Assembly: GCF_023898315.1 (NCBI RefSeq)
Contig: NC_064617.1
Span: forward strand, 710,913,202 to 710,977,201
Length of the DNA stretch: 64,000 nt
Origin: Schistocerca nitens
Lineage: Eukaryota > Arthropoda > Insecta > Orthoptera > Acrididae
Direction of reading: 5' to 3'
Shown in pieces: positions 29,991 through 41,089 of the stretch. The notes under the pieces are model-generated. The model worked only from the letters and a program-made list of their open reading frames with translations, was not told the origin of the DNA and did not search any database. Every line of letters starts with the position of its first letter. Positions within the stretch are counted from its first letter, which is position 1. The position numbers and the translations under genes are program-made.

Positions 29991-31600
29991 CTCCGAAGGA
30001 CAAAGTGGTTGATATACAGTTAGCAGGCCATCTTCAAACAACAGAATTGTGCCCAGGAAATTCTGAATTATATCACCAGTGTAATCCACTGAGCTGCCTC
30101 CAATTCCATTCCCCAGGCGAGTAACCATCTCAGACATCAGCCTGTTCTTGAGTGGAAACAAAAATGTCACTCAGCAAATGGATCCAGGCACACAGCTTTG
30201 TGGAAATTCAAATACCATCCAGCTGCAAGAAATCTTCACACATTCAGGACAGCAAGGACACAAGCAAGACAAATAATAAAATAATGGTAGAGGAACTCTT
30301 GGAAGTTATTAGTGACTTCATTAATTGGTCCACCTTCACCACCCAATTTTGGGAATCAGTAAGGATGATTTTAGGCAAGGGCCTTTTCATGAGAAATGGG
30401 AGCTTGGTGGACACACATAGAGATGTGGCTCAGGTATAAGCTGAACACTTTTTTACCATTTCTTTGTCATCTGGACAAACTTCTGAGTTCCAGGCACACC
30501 ATAGAACTCTGGAGATGAGAAGGCTCTACTTCTTCTTATTTGACAAGTAGATCTACAATCATCAATTCTCCATTTAGGAATTATAAACAGATCTGGTCAT
30601 AGCCAGAGACTCTTCTCCATGGCGAAATCAAATTCATTATGCTAAGGTCTGTCATCTGTGCCATGGACCCAAAGGCAATCTCCTTTCTTGTTTCAATCGG
30701 ATTTGGATTTATGGACAGGAGCCCATACTTAAAGTATGTACCACAGTTTTATCTGTACATGGGTGGATCCCTCCAAGCGAATGCATTTGCTTGTTCAGCT
30801 GTTTTTTCTGATAAAGCTTTCCAAGTAGGCTGCACCTTTCAGAACAACTTGCAGATTATGATGCGGAATTACATGATATTAAGATGGCAGTCAAGTAGAT
30901 TCAGCAGCTTTTCAGTGAAAAGTTTCTTGTCCGTCCTGACTTGCTCAATGGACTACAAGCGGTCCATCAACTATATCCTGTAGACCAGTTGATTCAGATC
31001 ATCCATGACACCTTGCAGCAGATGCAACATTGAGGTAAAGAGATGGTCTTTTGCTAGGCACCTGGACATGTTGGAATACAGGGAAATGACACATCTGACA
31101 AAGCAAACAAAGAAGCTTGTAGGGATGGTATTGTATGTTGGAAGTGCTGTCCCCTTACGTGTCACTAACTCATTGCCTGACTAAAGAATTGTGTGGGAAA
31201 GCAGCTCAAATCGACTGTGCAGGCATGGTGGACTTCATGTCAATCAAGTCGATGGAAAGAAGGGCAGTTCACCATATTGCACATATGACACTGCCCATTA
31301 ACACACGGTTCCTTCCTCTGTGGGAGGCTACACCAGTCTTTGAAGTTTGTGGTGGGTAGCGTGTCCTTTTCGGCATTTTTGGCTATGTGTGTTTGTAAAC
31401 TGACATAAGAGAAACCCTCAGTTTGGTTGGAGATCTGCTCACCACCCTCGCTGATGCCGACACCAGTGTAACATAAGTTTTGAAATTTTGTGAACTGTCA
31501 GGTCTCATCTCTAAAGTGCCAGGGACATGAGATTAGTGTGCTGTGAATGGATAGCCCAAGAAGTTAAGCCTTTTTATACACGATTTTCACCGCCATAGTT
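29991..31600 (+). pseudogene. Highly degenerate I-type LINE (linker, RT traces, RNase H)
   Basis: Near 30390-30460 the frame reads NGSLVDTHRDVAQV followed by a stop and AEHFFTISLSSGQ, the linker before the reverse transcriptase. Near 30758-30830 come YMGGSLQANAFACSAVFSD, resembling the first RNase H block with its aspartate lost. Near 31055-31115 the frame reads VFC-stop-APGHVGIQGNDTSDKANKE, the last RNase H block. No frame stays open. It is a different RNase H LINE lineage from copies A and B and considerably older. Confidence 0.65.
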
Positions 31601-31700
31601 TAGTGTATCATGTCAGCAGCTTTTTTATCATTGATACGTGGACTTTAATGTGGTTTAAGTAACTCTGCACCACTGGAGACAGTCTTTGTGGGGTCTCCTG

Positions 31701-31772
31701 CCCCCCCCCCCCCCACTTCCACAATCCCCCCTCCCCCCCCCCCCCCTCGCACCACCACCACCACCACCACCA
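31701..31772. repeat. Poly(C) and (CCA)n tracts
   Basis: C runs at 31701-31714 and 31725-31746, then about seven CCA units at 31751-31772. Confidence 0.9.
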
Positions 31773-31794
31773 GTGTCGTCGTCATCATAATCTG

Positions 31795-32790
31795 CACTGA
31801 AGAACCAAAGAAACTGGTTCCCCTGCCTAATATCATGTAGCGCTCCCGCGAGCATGCAGAAGTGCCGCTACACGACGTGGCATGGATACGACCAATGTCT
31901 GTAGTAGTGCTGGAGGGAATTGACACCATGAATCCTGCAGGGCTGTCTGTAAATCCGTAAGAGTACAAGGGGGTGGAGATCTCTTCTGAACAGCACTTTG
32001 CATAGTGTCTCAGATATGCTCAGTAACGTCATGTCTGGGGAGTTTGGTGGCCAGCAGAAGTGTTTAAACTCAGGAGAGTGTTCCTGGAGCCACTGTGTAG
32101 CAATTCTGGATGTGTGAGGTGTTGCATAGTCCTGCTGGAGTTACCCAAGTCCGTTGGAATGCACAACTGACATGAATGGATGCAGGTGATCAGACAGGAT
32201 GTTTACATGTGTGTCGCCTGTCTCTAGTGTTTACAGGCCTAGGTGAGGCGTAAAGCTTTGTGTCGTGCAGTCATCAAGGGAACACAAGTGGGCCTTTGGC
32301 TCAAAAAGCCCATATTGATGATGTTTTGTTGAAAGGTTTGCACACTGACACTTGTTGATGGCCCAGCACTGAAATCTACAGCAATTAGCAGAAGGGTTGC
32401 ACTTCAGTCGAGTTGAACGGTTCTCTTCAGTTGTCGTCGTTCCCGGTCTTGCTGGATATTTTTCCGGTTGCGGTGATGTCGGAGATTTGATGTTTTTTTC
32501 GGATTCCTGATATTCACGGTACACTCGTGAAATGGTTGTATGGGAAAATGCCCACTTCATCGCTACCTCGGAGATGCTGTGCCCCATTGCTCGTGTGCCA
32601 ACTATAACACCATGTTCAAACTCACTTAAATCTTGATAACCTGTCATTGTAGCAGCAGTAACTGATCTAACAACTGTGTGAGACACTTGTCTTATATAGG
32701 CATTGCCAACTGCAGTGCCCTATTCTGCCTGTTTACATATCTCTGTATTTGAATATGCATGCCTATACCAGTTTCTTTGGCACTTCGGTG
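31795..32790 (-). mobile_element. Tc1-like element with internal deletion
   Basis: Inverted ends of about 23 bp: CACTGAAGAACCAAAGAAACTGG at the left and its inverted match at 32768-32790. TA follows the right end; the left flank has TG, probably a mutated TA. A full Tc1 element is about 1.6 kb, so this ~1.0-kb copy lacks the middle of the transposase, with a junction near 32230. Only the N-terminal part and traces of the C-terminal part remain. Confidence 0.8.
32231..32686 (-). pseudogene. Tc1-like transposase N-terminal region
   Basis: The open frame contains YQDLSEFEHGVIVGTRAMGH, SISEVAMKWAFSHTTISRVY and REYQESEK. This is the paired helix-turn-helix DNA-binding region that binds the element's ends. 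After about residue 75 the frame no longer matches the family well, showing a frameshift. The catalytic domain is missing because of the central deletion. Confidence 0.8.
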
Positions 32791-34575
32791 TAATTCCCCA
32801 TTGCTTTCAGCCATGCCTCGGTACCAGTGTAGCAAGGCCATGTTGACAGCTATTAGTTTGTCAGGTATTTCACTGACACTCCCAGAGGTGGTTGCAGGAA
32901 TTGGTGGCGTCAATGCGTGCAAGGTGCCTACTGTGGCAGAGTCGTTAGTTTATTGGGACGAGAACAAAAATGTGAGAACAAAAGTAGACTTCCTTTGCAA
33001 CTTATCCATACTTCTCTTTCCACATAAAAGTGCAAGATGTATAACCATGAGACTCAACTAGACTTGGAGTGCAGATTATGTACAGTAAGATATGCTTGTG
33101 TAATTGGACAGCCCTGCACATAGGTAACTGCTCTTTGTGGCATATTCCTGGGGCAGTCTGTCCTAGAGATCCGTGTATTGGCTGTTAAAATTATAGCACT
33201 GTTCAAAACTGCTATGTAACTTTCTAAATGTGAAACTTTTGATGCCTATGCTATTTTGCACAGAAACTGGGCAACTAGAAAAACTGAGTGGGGGGGGGGG
33301 GGGGGCGCATTTCAAGGGAGAGTAAAAATTAAAAATAAAAAGAAAAACAGGCTCTTTTGTTGTAGTTCAAGAATTGAAACACTGGATCAAAAATTTTTGT
33401 GTTGTAATTACCTTGTGTTATTCCTTGCATAAAGAAAATACAACATGATCTTGGATTTTTAGACCTATCTGTTTAGCAAACTCCAATAGGTAGTCATAAA
33501 CTCATAAAACATTAAACTAGATTTGGAAAAAAATGGATAAGTGGTTCACTGGTTATGTGAGTGGTAATTGATACAGAGATCTTCATTCATAAATCATTCT
33601 GTGCTTACAAATGTTGAGTTGTAAGCTTGTATGTGTAATTGATATCTTCAGTACAGGTAACAGTTCAGCCTATTATTTTTTCCGGGAAAATTTTAATATT
33701 TTAAGAAGACAAATGTGTCTGTAAAACATTACTAACACTACTGAGACATTTTAAAAAAGTTTTTAATTTTTATCTTTCAGAGCACTTCATGCATATGTGT
33801 TGTGAAGATGCCACGAAATGAGCAGGTTCTGAATCATTATAATGACTTTGGCTTACGTTATTATGTGTTTCTTTGGTTATTAGTTAGGAATGTCAGGTTC
33901 TTAGCACTCACCATTTTTTTTTATTTTTTTTTTATTTTTTTGCAACATAGTAGCTGTGCCTGGGAACAAATTGTCACTGATTTAAGAGAGCATGCATGCA
34001 GTATGAAATTTATATCCAAGTGATAAGCTTGATTCTTTACCAGCAAGTGTGCGTCCTGTTGTGTTTTTGATACTTTCAACTAAAACTTGTAGCTTGCCCA
34101 TCTTTCCTTTTCCTTTAGTACTCGTGAAGCAATAGTGGCTTACATGATTGTGACACATTTACTTAACAGCACTTATGCTTCTACATGATTTTATTATTAT
34201 TATTTGTTATTTAATGGCACTAAACTGCCCCTATTATCTCTTGTACACAGTCGCATGTCAAAAAACTGAAATTAATGTAATAATAGTCTGCATGTCTAAA
34301 ATTGAGTTTGGGATTATGTTATTGAGCACTAATAAAAAGTAAGATAGTTTAAAAGAGAAGGGATGCTAACAACACAAGAATGAAAATTGGTGTTGAGAAA
34401 TCGGTAAACTATGTACAAACATGTTTCAATGTGTACGTGATGATTAAGAGTAGATATCCATTGTAGGCAAAAGACAGGTACAAAGAAAATCGTATGTATG
34501 TGTGCACTCATGGGTGGCAGTGTTCGAAACAAGAGTGAAAAGTATGGCTACGAAGTCTTTCGTGATGTGTTTCTC
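32791..34575. other. No gene recognised
   Basis: A+T-rich sequence with a G run at 33291-33305. A pyrimidine tract ending in TTTCAG (33780) is followed by ATGCCACGAAATGAGCAG, a weak exon candidate treated under findings. Confidence 0.3.
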
Positions 34576-34629
34576 GAATAAAAATCTCTCGGTATACATG
34601 CTGCATCAATTCAGGATAAAACTCCAAGG

Positions 34630-34660
34630 TTTCGACCATTACCTCCATGGTCATCGTCAG
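34630..34660 (-). ncRNA. Hammerhead ribozyme core, left arm
   Basis: The minus strand has CTGACGA, then a stem GACC/GGTC, then GAAA. This fits the CUGANGA-stem II-GAAA consensus at every core position. Penelope-like elements are known to carry such ribozymes in their terminal repeats. Cleavage activity also depends on the stem I/III pairings, which I have not folded. Confidence 0.6.
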
Positions 34661-35042
34661 GGCTAAAACTGACTGTCGTAAACTAGCGAGGCTCCCACTT
34701 TTTTATATGCAAAGGACGGCTTCTGATTGGCTGGAATACATCATAGCAATAACCCACGCATTGAATTACTGGGACTCTGTGATCCGGGAAGCAGTCAAAA
34801 TTAGACTTAGCGATAATAACTTTAACAGAGACAATGGCTACACACTTAGCAACACCTGGAGTGCATTGGATAAAGAAAAATCGCAGAGGAAAACTTCCCG
34901 CACTTTACCTCCTGATCCAAGGGATGGCGCTGCAAGCAACGTGGGATAGAAACTAAATCTATGAAAGTAGAGGGCACCACTTCACTGTGCGCCATATCAC
35001 TGTTGCTATGATGTATTCCAGCCAATCAGAAGCCGTCCTTTG

Positions 35043-35085
35043 CATATAAAAGTGGGAGCCTCGCTAGTTTACGACAGTCAGTTTT
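35043..35085 (+). promoter_or_regulatory. Putative core promoter of the Penelope-like terminal repeat
   Basis: CATATAAAAG at 35043-35052 is a TATA box, and GTCAGTTTT near 35077-35085 contains the insect initiator TCAGTT. The spacing of roughly 30-35 bp is right for RNA polymerase II. An inverted copy lies near 34675-34710. Confidence 0.5.
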
Positions 35086-35089
35086 AGCC

Positions 35090-35120
35090 CTGACGATGAC
35101 CATGGAGGTAGTGGTCGAAA
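35090..35120 (+). ncRNA. Hammerhead ribozyme core, right arm
   Basis: CTGACGA (35090-35096), GACC (35098-35101) pairing with GGTC (35113-35116), and GAAA (35117-35120). All core bases agree with the consensus. It lies only about 10 bp after a likely transcription start. Confidence 0.65.
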
Positions 35121-35617
35121 CCTTGGAGTTTTATCATGAATTGACGCAGCATGTATACCGAGAGATTTTTATTCAAGAGTGAAAAGTGGTTATAATTGTT
35201 TGCTAATAATTATGGTAGACCTATGTGTTAAACAAAACCAGTTTTTTCTGGTAACATGCTAAGTTTTAGAGGTTAGGAAAGCTGTAAATGTAATTTTGTA
35301 GCATTTTATTTAATTTTTCTTTATGAAGAAGTGAGGGAAGAAATCCAGGTCTTTCAACGATCAGTTCTTTCATTGCAAAAATTTGTATTTTATTTACTTG
35401 GAGACACTGAGTGTGGGAGGAGAAATACTTTTTTATTTATTTATTTATTGTTCCGTGGGACCACATTAAGGAGAAATCTCCATGGTCATGGAACGAGTCA
35501 ATACATGAAATTATAACACGATTGTAGAAACAGATAAAATGAAATATAAGAAACATATTCAGGCAACAAGTCGTTAGTTTAAATAAAGAAAATCAAGAAT
35601 GTAACACTAGAATTTGC

Positions 35618-35907
35618 TTAATTTTTTAGCTCTTCCAGGAGCTCCTCGACAGAATAGAAGGAGTGAGCCATGAGGAAACTCTTCAGTTTAGACTTAAAAG
35701 TGTTTGGGCTACTGCTAAGATTTTTGAGTTCTTGTGGTAGCTTATTGAAAATGGATGCAGCAGAATACTGCACTCTTTTCTGCGCAAGAGTCAAGGAAGT
35801 GCATTCCACATGCAGATTTGATTTCTGCCTAGTATTAACTGAGTGAAAGCTGCTAACTCTTGGGAATAAGCTAATATTGCTAACAACAAACGACATTAAA
35901 GAAAATA
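35618..35907 (-). pseudogene. LINE F: C-terminal coding end
   Basis: Below the mariner the frame continues MSFVVSNISLFPRVSSFHSV, then NLHVECTSLTLAQKRVQYSA and NKLPQELKNLSSSPNTFKSK. It ends FYSVEELLEELKN and a stop. This resembles the C-terminus of the same LINE type and shows the mariner landed in coding sequence. Confidence 0.75.
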
Positions 35908-37244
35908 CGAGGGCGGTTCAGAAAGTAACCTCCGATTGGTCACAGTGCGGGTTGTGGGGGGAGTAGCGACGCCATCTGTGCGTTCACGCACTCAACAGGT
36001 CAGTCGGCATCAAGCTGTGGTCGAGTGAACGTCGTACCTGCGCTAGTTTAGTTTTTGTGGCAGTTTGAAATGTGTGCTGCAATAGAAAACCCCGCCAAAT
36101 GTGAAGTGCGTGCTGTCATAAGGTTTTTTACAGCCAAAGGATATTCTGCAGCAGCTATTCATCGTGAGCTTTGTGCCGTGTACGGACCAAGAGTTATGAG
36201 TGAAGGAGTTGTCCGTGAATGGGTACGTTTATTTAAAAGTGGACGAGAAAACGTTCATGATGAAGAGAGGACTGGTAGACCATCATTGGTGACTGACGAA
36301 CTCGTTCAGACAGTTGATGCAAAAGTTCGTGAAAATCGACGTTTCTGTATGTTGGAGTTGTCTACTGGTTTTCCACAGATTTCTAAGACTCTCTTATACG
36401 AGATAGTGACAGCAAGATTGGGTTACCGTAAGTTCTGTGCACGATGGGTGCCCAAAATTCTTACCGACCACCACAAAACTCAAAGAATGGCCTCTGCATT
36501 AGACTTTCTGTCACGTTATGAGGACGAAGGAGAACCATTGTTAAACAAAATCGTGACCGGTGACGAAACCTGGATTAAGTACGTGAACCCTGAGACAAAA
36601 GAACAATCAAAGATGTGGGCACATTCAAATTCGCCTACCAAACCAAGAAAAGCCTCGCAAGATTTTTCTGCCAGAAAACTGATGGCAACGGTGTTTTGGG
36701 ATGCCAAATGGGTGTTGTTGGTTGAATTCATGGAACGTGGTACGACCATTAATCAAGACGTGTACTGTGAAACAATAAAAAAGTTACGACGGGCTATACA
36801 GAACAAACGCCGTGGTATGCTGACTTCCGGTATCGTTTTTTTTTGCACGATAACGCCCGTCCTCACTCTGCTCGCAGAACAACGGCCCTTCTTGAGTCCT
36901 TCAAGTGGGACGTTATCAACCATCCACCTTACAGCCCAGACCTGGCGCCAAGTGATTATCACCTCTTCATGCATTTGAAGAAATGGCTCGGGTCACAGCG
37001 GTTTGATGACGACGAAGAGCTCAAAGATGCGGTGACAGGCTGGCTCCAGGCACAAGCGGGTGATTTTTATGCAGAAGGAATTTCAAAGCTTGTGAAGTGA
37101 TACGATAAGTGCCTCAATCGCTATGGAGACTATGTAGAAAAATAGTGCAAAGATGTAGTTGTAAGATGTATATATTAAAATATTTTTATTTAACTTGGTG
37201 TATTTTTTTAAATCAACCGGAGGTTACTTTCTGAACGGCCCTCG
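35908..37244 (+). mobile_element. Nearly intact mariner element
   Basis: At 1337 bp it has the size of a complete mariner. The inverted ends match over about 27 bp: CGAGGGCGGTTCAGAAAGTAACC at the left and CGAGGGCCGTTCAGAAAGTAACC read inward from the right. TA flanks both ends (35906-35907 and 37245-37246). It carries one transposase gene with only two visible lesions. Confidence 0.95.
36070..37145 (+). pseudogene. Mariner transposase with a frameshift and a premature stop
   Basis: Starting at ATG 36070 the product would be about 357 residues, normal for mariner. The DNA-binding domain includes VRAVIRFFTAKGYSAAAIHR and VREWVRLFKSGRENVHDEER. The three catalytic aspartates sit in VTGDETWIKYVNPETKEQS, HDNARPHSA and SPDLAPSDYHLF, a DD34D arrangement. 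A length change in the T run at about 36836-36844 shifts the frame just before HDNARPH. TGA at 37098-37100 stops the frame where it otherwise continues YDKCLNRYGDYVEK to TAG at 37143. The enzyme would cut and paste the element at TA sites. Confidence 0.9.
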
Positions 37245-37312
37245 TATATACTGTGAGGGCAATGTCAAAATTTGCAGACTATTGAATAGGGGTCGACAAG
37301 AGGTTTTCGAAC

Positions 37313-37864
37313 TTACACCACACATAGCTCGAACAGCCCGTTTTTGAGCCAAAAATACCCTTTTTGAATCAGAAGAATTACCCCAAAAAATAAACCATAT
37401 GACATAAGCGTATGAAAATATGCGAAGTATACTACTTTTCGTGTTGAAATGTCACTTATTTCAGATACTGTTCTAATGGTAAATAAAGCGGGATTTAGTT
37501 TCTGAACAAGATCCTGAACATGGGCTTCCCACAACAGCTTACTATCTATCCGAACACCTAGGAATTTGAACTGTTCCGTCTCGCTTATAATATGCCCATT
37601 CTGTCTCATTAAAATGTCAGTTCTTGTTGAATTGTGAGTTAGAAACTGTAAAAACTGAGTCTTACTGTGATTTAGCATCAAATTATTTTCCACAAGCCAC
37701 GAACTTATATCATGAACTACATTATTTGATAATGTTTCAATATTACACACAAGATCCTTCACTACCAAGGTGGTGTCATCAGCAAACAGAAATATTTTTG
37801 AATCACCTGTAATACTAGAAGGCATATCATTTATATAAACAAGAAACAGCAGTGGCCCCAGCAC
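37313..37864 (-). pseudogene. LINE F: reverse transcriptase core and thumb
   Basis: Continues with LGPLLFLVYINDMPSSITGD and IFLFADDTTLVV, the intact FADD catalytic core. The thumb follows: WLVENNLMLNHSKTQFLQF, FKFLGVRIDSKLLWEAHV, then STRKVVYFAYFHTLMSYGLF. It ends at a stop near 37313, close to the mariner insertion. Confidence 0.85.
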
Positions 37865-39480
37865 CGACCCCTGGGGAACGCCCCATTTAACAGTGCCCCA
37901 TTGGGACTGAACATCATTACCACTCTCAATATTGCGGAGGATTACCTTCTGCTTTCTGTTCTTAAAGTAGGAGGCGAACCAATTGTAAGCTACTCCCCTT
38001 ACTCCATATGTTCCAACTTCTGCAGTAATATTTTGTGGTCAACACAGTCAAAAGCCTTCGTTAAATCAAAGAAAACACCTAACGTTCGCAACCTTTTATT
38101 TAATCCGTCCAAAACCTCACAGAGAAAAGAGACTATAGCATTTTCAGTTGTTAAGCCATTTCTAAAACCAAACTGTACATTTGACAGCAAATTATGTGAA
38201 TTTAAATGCTGCAGTAACCTTGTATATACAACCCTCTCGATAACTTTAGCAAACACCGATGGCATAGAAATAGGTCTATAATTGTCAACATTATCCCTGT
38301 CTCCCTTTTTATAAAGTGGCTTCACTACCGAGTACTTTAATCGGTCAGGAAACCGACCACTCCTAAAGGAAAAGTTACAGATATGGCTAAGTACTGGGCT
38401 AACATACATGGAACAATACTTCAGTATTCTGCTAGATACCCTGTCATATCCATGAGAGTTCTTGGTCTTTAGTGATTTGATTATTAACTCAATCTCCCTT
38501 TTGTCAGTATCATGGAGGAGCATTTCAGGTAACAGTCTCGGAACACTTTTTTCTACGAGCGCTATATGATTGCCTGTTGGGACTAGGTTTCTATTTAGTT
38601 CACCTGCTATATTCAGAAAGTGATTATTAAATACTGTACATATATGCGACTTATCAGTAACACGGACATCCCCACTACGCACTGATTCTATATTCTCGAC
38701 CTGTCTCTGCAGACCAGTCACTTCCTTTACGACTGACCATATGGTTCTAATTTTATCCTGAGACTTAGCTATTCTATCTGCATACCACATACTTTTTGCC
38801 TTCCTAATAACTTTTTTAAGCACCTTACAATACTGTTTGTAATGGGCTGCTGCATTTAGATTGTGACTGCTTCTAACGTTTTGATATAATTGCCACTTTG
38901 TTCTACAAGATATTCTTATCCCTTTAGTCAGCCACCCAGGCTGCCTGTTTGTGCTAGTACCCTGTTTTGAACGTTCTAACGGAAAGCAACTTTCAAAGAG
39001 CATGAGAAAAGTCTTGAGGAAAGCATTATATTTATCGTCTACTGTATCAGCACTATAAACATCTTGCCACTCTTGTTCCTTGATAAGGTTCACAAAAGTC
39101 TCTACAGCAACTGGATCAGCTTTCCTAAAAAGTTGGTAACTATATTTAACATGTGTTGCAGCACAAAAATCTTTTAGACTTAAAATTTGTGCATCATGTT
39201 CTGAAAGGCCATTCACCTTTTTGCTAACAGAATGCCCTTCTAGTAATGAGGAATGAACAAAAATATTGTCTATGGTTGTTCTACTGTTCCCTTGCACTCT
39301 CGTTGGAAAGAATACAGTTTGCATAAGATTATATGAATTAAGGAGGTCTACCAGCATCCTTTTCCTTGCACAATCACTTGTACAATTAATATTGAAGTCA
39401 CCACATATAACTAACAGACAACAGTAAAAGAAAGAACAAATTGTGTATTGAGTATGAAGTTTAGAAATTATTACTGGCAA
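37865..39480 (-). pseudogene. LINE F: endonuclease end, linker and N-terminal reverse transcriptase
   Basis: A 493-codon open frame (37999-39480) begins within the endonuclease. LLVICGDFNINCTSD is near 39405, RTTIDNIFVHSS and GLSEHDAQILSL near 39195 (SDH-type block as SEHD). The linker is followed by IKSLKTKNSHGYDRVSSRIL, VVKPLYKKGDRDNVDNYRPI and QFGFRNGLTTENAI. FFDLTKAFDCVDHKILL is RT motif A. The frame shifts near 37999, after which VKWGVPQGS precedes the next piece. The initiating part of ORF2 and all of ORF1 are missing. Confidence 0.85.
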
Positions 39481-39490
39481 AGAAGTGTAA

Positions 39491-41089
39491 TAAGTACTAT
39501 TTTATGAATATATTAGCATGTAGAAACAATAAATTAAAAAATAAGGGAACAAGTCTCATGAAATTGCAGCAATATATCAAAATTAATCAGAAAAAAATCC
39601 TCAAGCCTTGTGTTAAAGTGACTGCTGGGGAAAAATAAGTGGTGGTAAACTAGATTAGATTGGTTTTGAAACCATTGTCTACGAAAACATTACTGGTAGT
39701 GTACGGAAAATGACATGATGAATAAAATGTATCCACCCATGTAAAAAGACATTGTCACTTGATACAAAAATAATAAGTGAATTCAAAGAGAAATGTAATG
39801 GGCTATAGTGAATGTAGAAAAATAATTACCACCAGCAATTTTTATAACAATGGTACAATAAAGTTTTTGTTTGTTGGAATGTCTTGGTGTTAAGGTTGGG
39901 AAAAAAGTGATTATAAAAGTTTAGAAAATCTGGATACTTCAAATGGTTGTTCACAGAACACTTATAAAGTAAATTTAAGCACTGCATGAGCATTGTTATG
40001 TGATATTTGTGCTTGAAGGTGTTTGCAGTACAGTGAGGTGTTACAGATTTTTGCTGGTCAGTGCACTTTGAATGCTGCCACATTTTATTGCTTACACTTT
40101 TGTTTATTTATGCTATTTATTTTCGTATTTTTGGTGACTTCTATTAACAGTTTCACCTATCTGTGACTGCATGGGACAGCAGCTACAAAATGTAATGTAC
40201 GTTGAATATATATTTTTTCTTATTTTGTGGTATAATTATGAGACACCTCATGATCATACATACTCCACAAGTCCCATCCAGTAACAATGTGGAATGAGAG
40301 GTACATAATCTGTTTAGATTTTCCTATTTCTTACTGCTTTGAGTGCAATGATTCAATTACAGATCCTGCTGCAGTGAGAATGAATGTAATTAATTGTTGA
40401 AGACACAGTGGAAAGTTACTAGACAGATAACGTAATTGACCAACAATTGAAATTCAGTTTATTGAAGTATAGCAGTTGGCTTAACTTGTTTGAAACACTG
40501 ATGATAGTCCTAAGAGTGTGTGGCAACATCATAGTGTGGTAAAATGTGAGCCTCGTTGTTTCATATTTTATTTGTGGAAACATTTCTTCTCTGTTCTAAC
40601 CCTCCATAGTATTGAGGCAGTTGTATGAATTTCAGTACTACCATTTTAATCTCCTGTTGTAAACACTGAGCCAAAAGATGGCTTGCGCAACATTTCTCTT
40701 CACTTGAATGTGCATAAAAGTTAGTGGGGAATGTATTGGCATAATTTTAATTGGTTTAAATAAGACCACCCTTGCACTTTAGCTACAACTTTATATTTTG
40801 TACTTTGATAGTACTGTAAATGGTTCATACTTTGTGTCCATTTTCAACTGTCTATGCTGCAGATGTAAGAACATGAATTGTAGTATTTAAATTACGTCAG
40901 TATGCCAATACATGTGAGTAAATACCATTACTCATGGCCTGTATTTAGCAAAGAATAGAATTCATTACAGTTAGCAACTATCCTGTGAACACATTAGTCT
41001 GTTATTCTGTTAATTTGTTCTTTGTAATCCAAGTGGAGCAGTAATCATCAGGTGATTTACATTGTCTGTTGCATGGAGATTATATATGA
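39491..41089. other. No gene recognised
   Basis: A+T-rich sequence. Short minus-strand frames near 39826-40083 have no family resemblance. Confidence 0.35.

Larger units (their letters stand above)
34576..35175. mobile_element. Penelope-like element remnant between inverted terminal modules
   Basis: The left arm (34576-~34750) and right arm (~34998-35175) are inverted copies at high identity, starting GAATAAAAATCTCTCGGTAT. Between them a frame reads YWDSVIREAVKIRLSDNNFN followed by RDNGYTLSNTWSAL. This matches the C-terminal end of Penelope-type proteins after the GIY-YIG endonuclease, as I recall it. Each arm holds a TATA box, an initiator and a hammerhead core, as known for Penelope-like elements. 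The reverse transcriptase and most of the endonuclease are gone. Confidence 0.7.
35425..39490 (-). mobile_element. LINE F (Jockey/CR1-superfamily type), split by a mariner
   Basis: The LINE reads on the minus strand from an endonuclease truncated at its start (about 39480) to a 3' end with (TTTA)n on the + strand at 35433-35449. The mariner at 35908-37244 has inserted at a TA within its C-terminal coding region. Long open stretches show it is younger than most LINE copies here, but frame breaks exist near 37990 and 37865. Confidence 0.85.

Noticed and set aside
36516-36974. Minus-strand frames opposite the mariner transposase
   Set aside because: Antisense shadows; the + strand frame carries all catalytic motifs.
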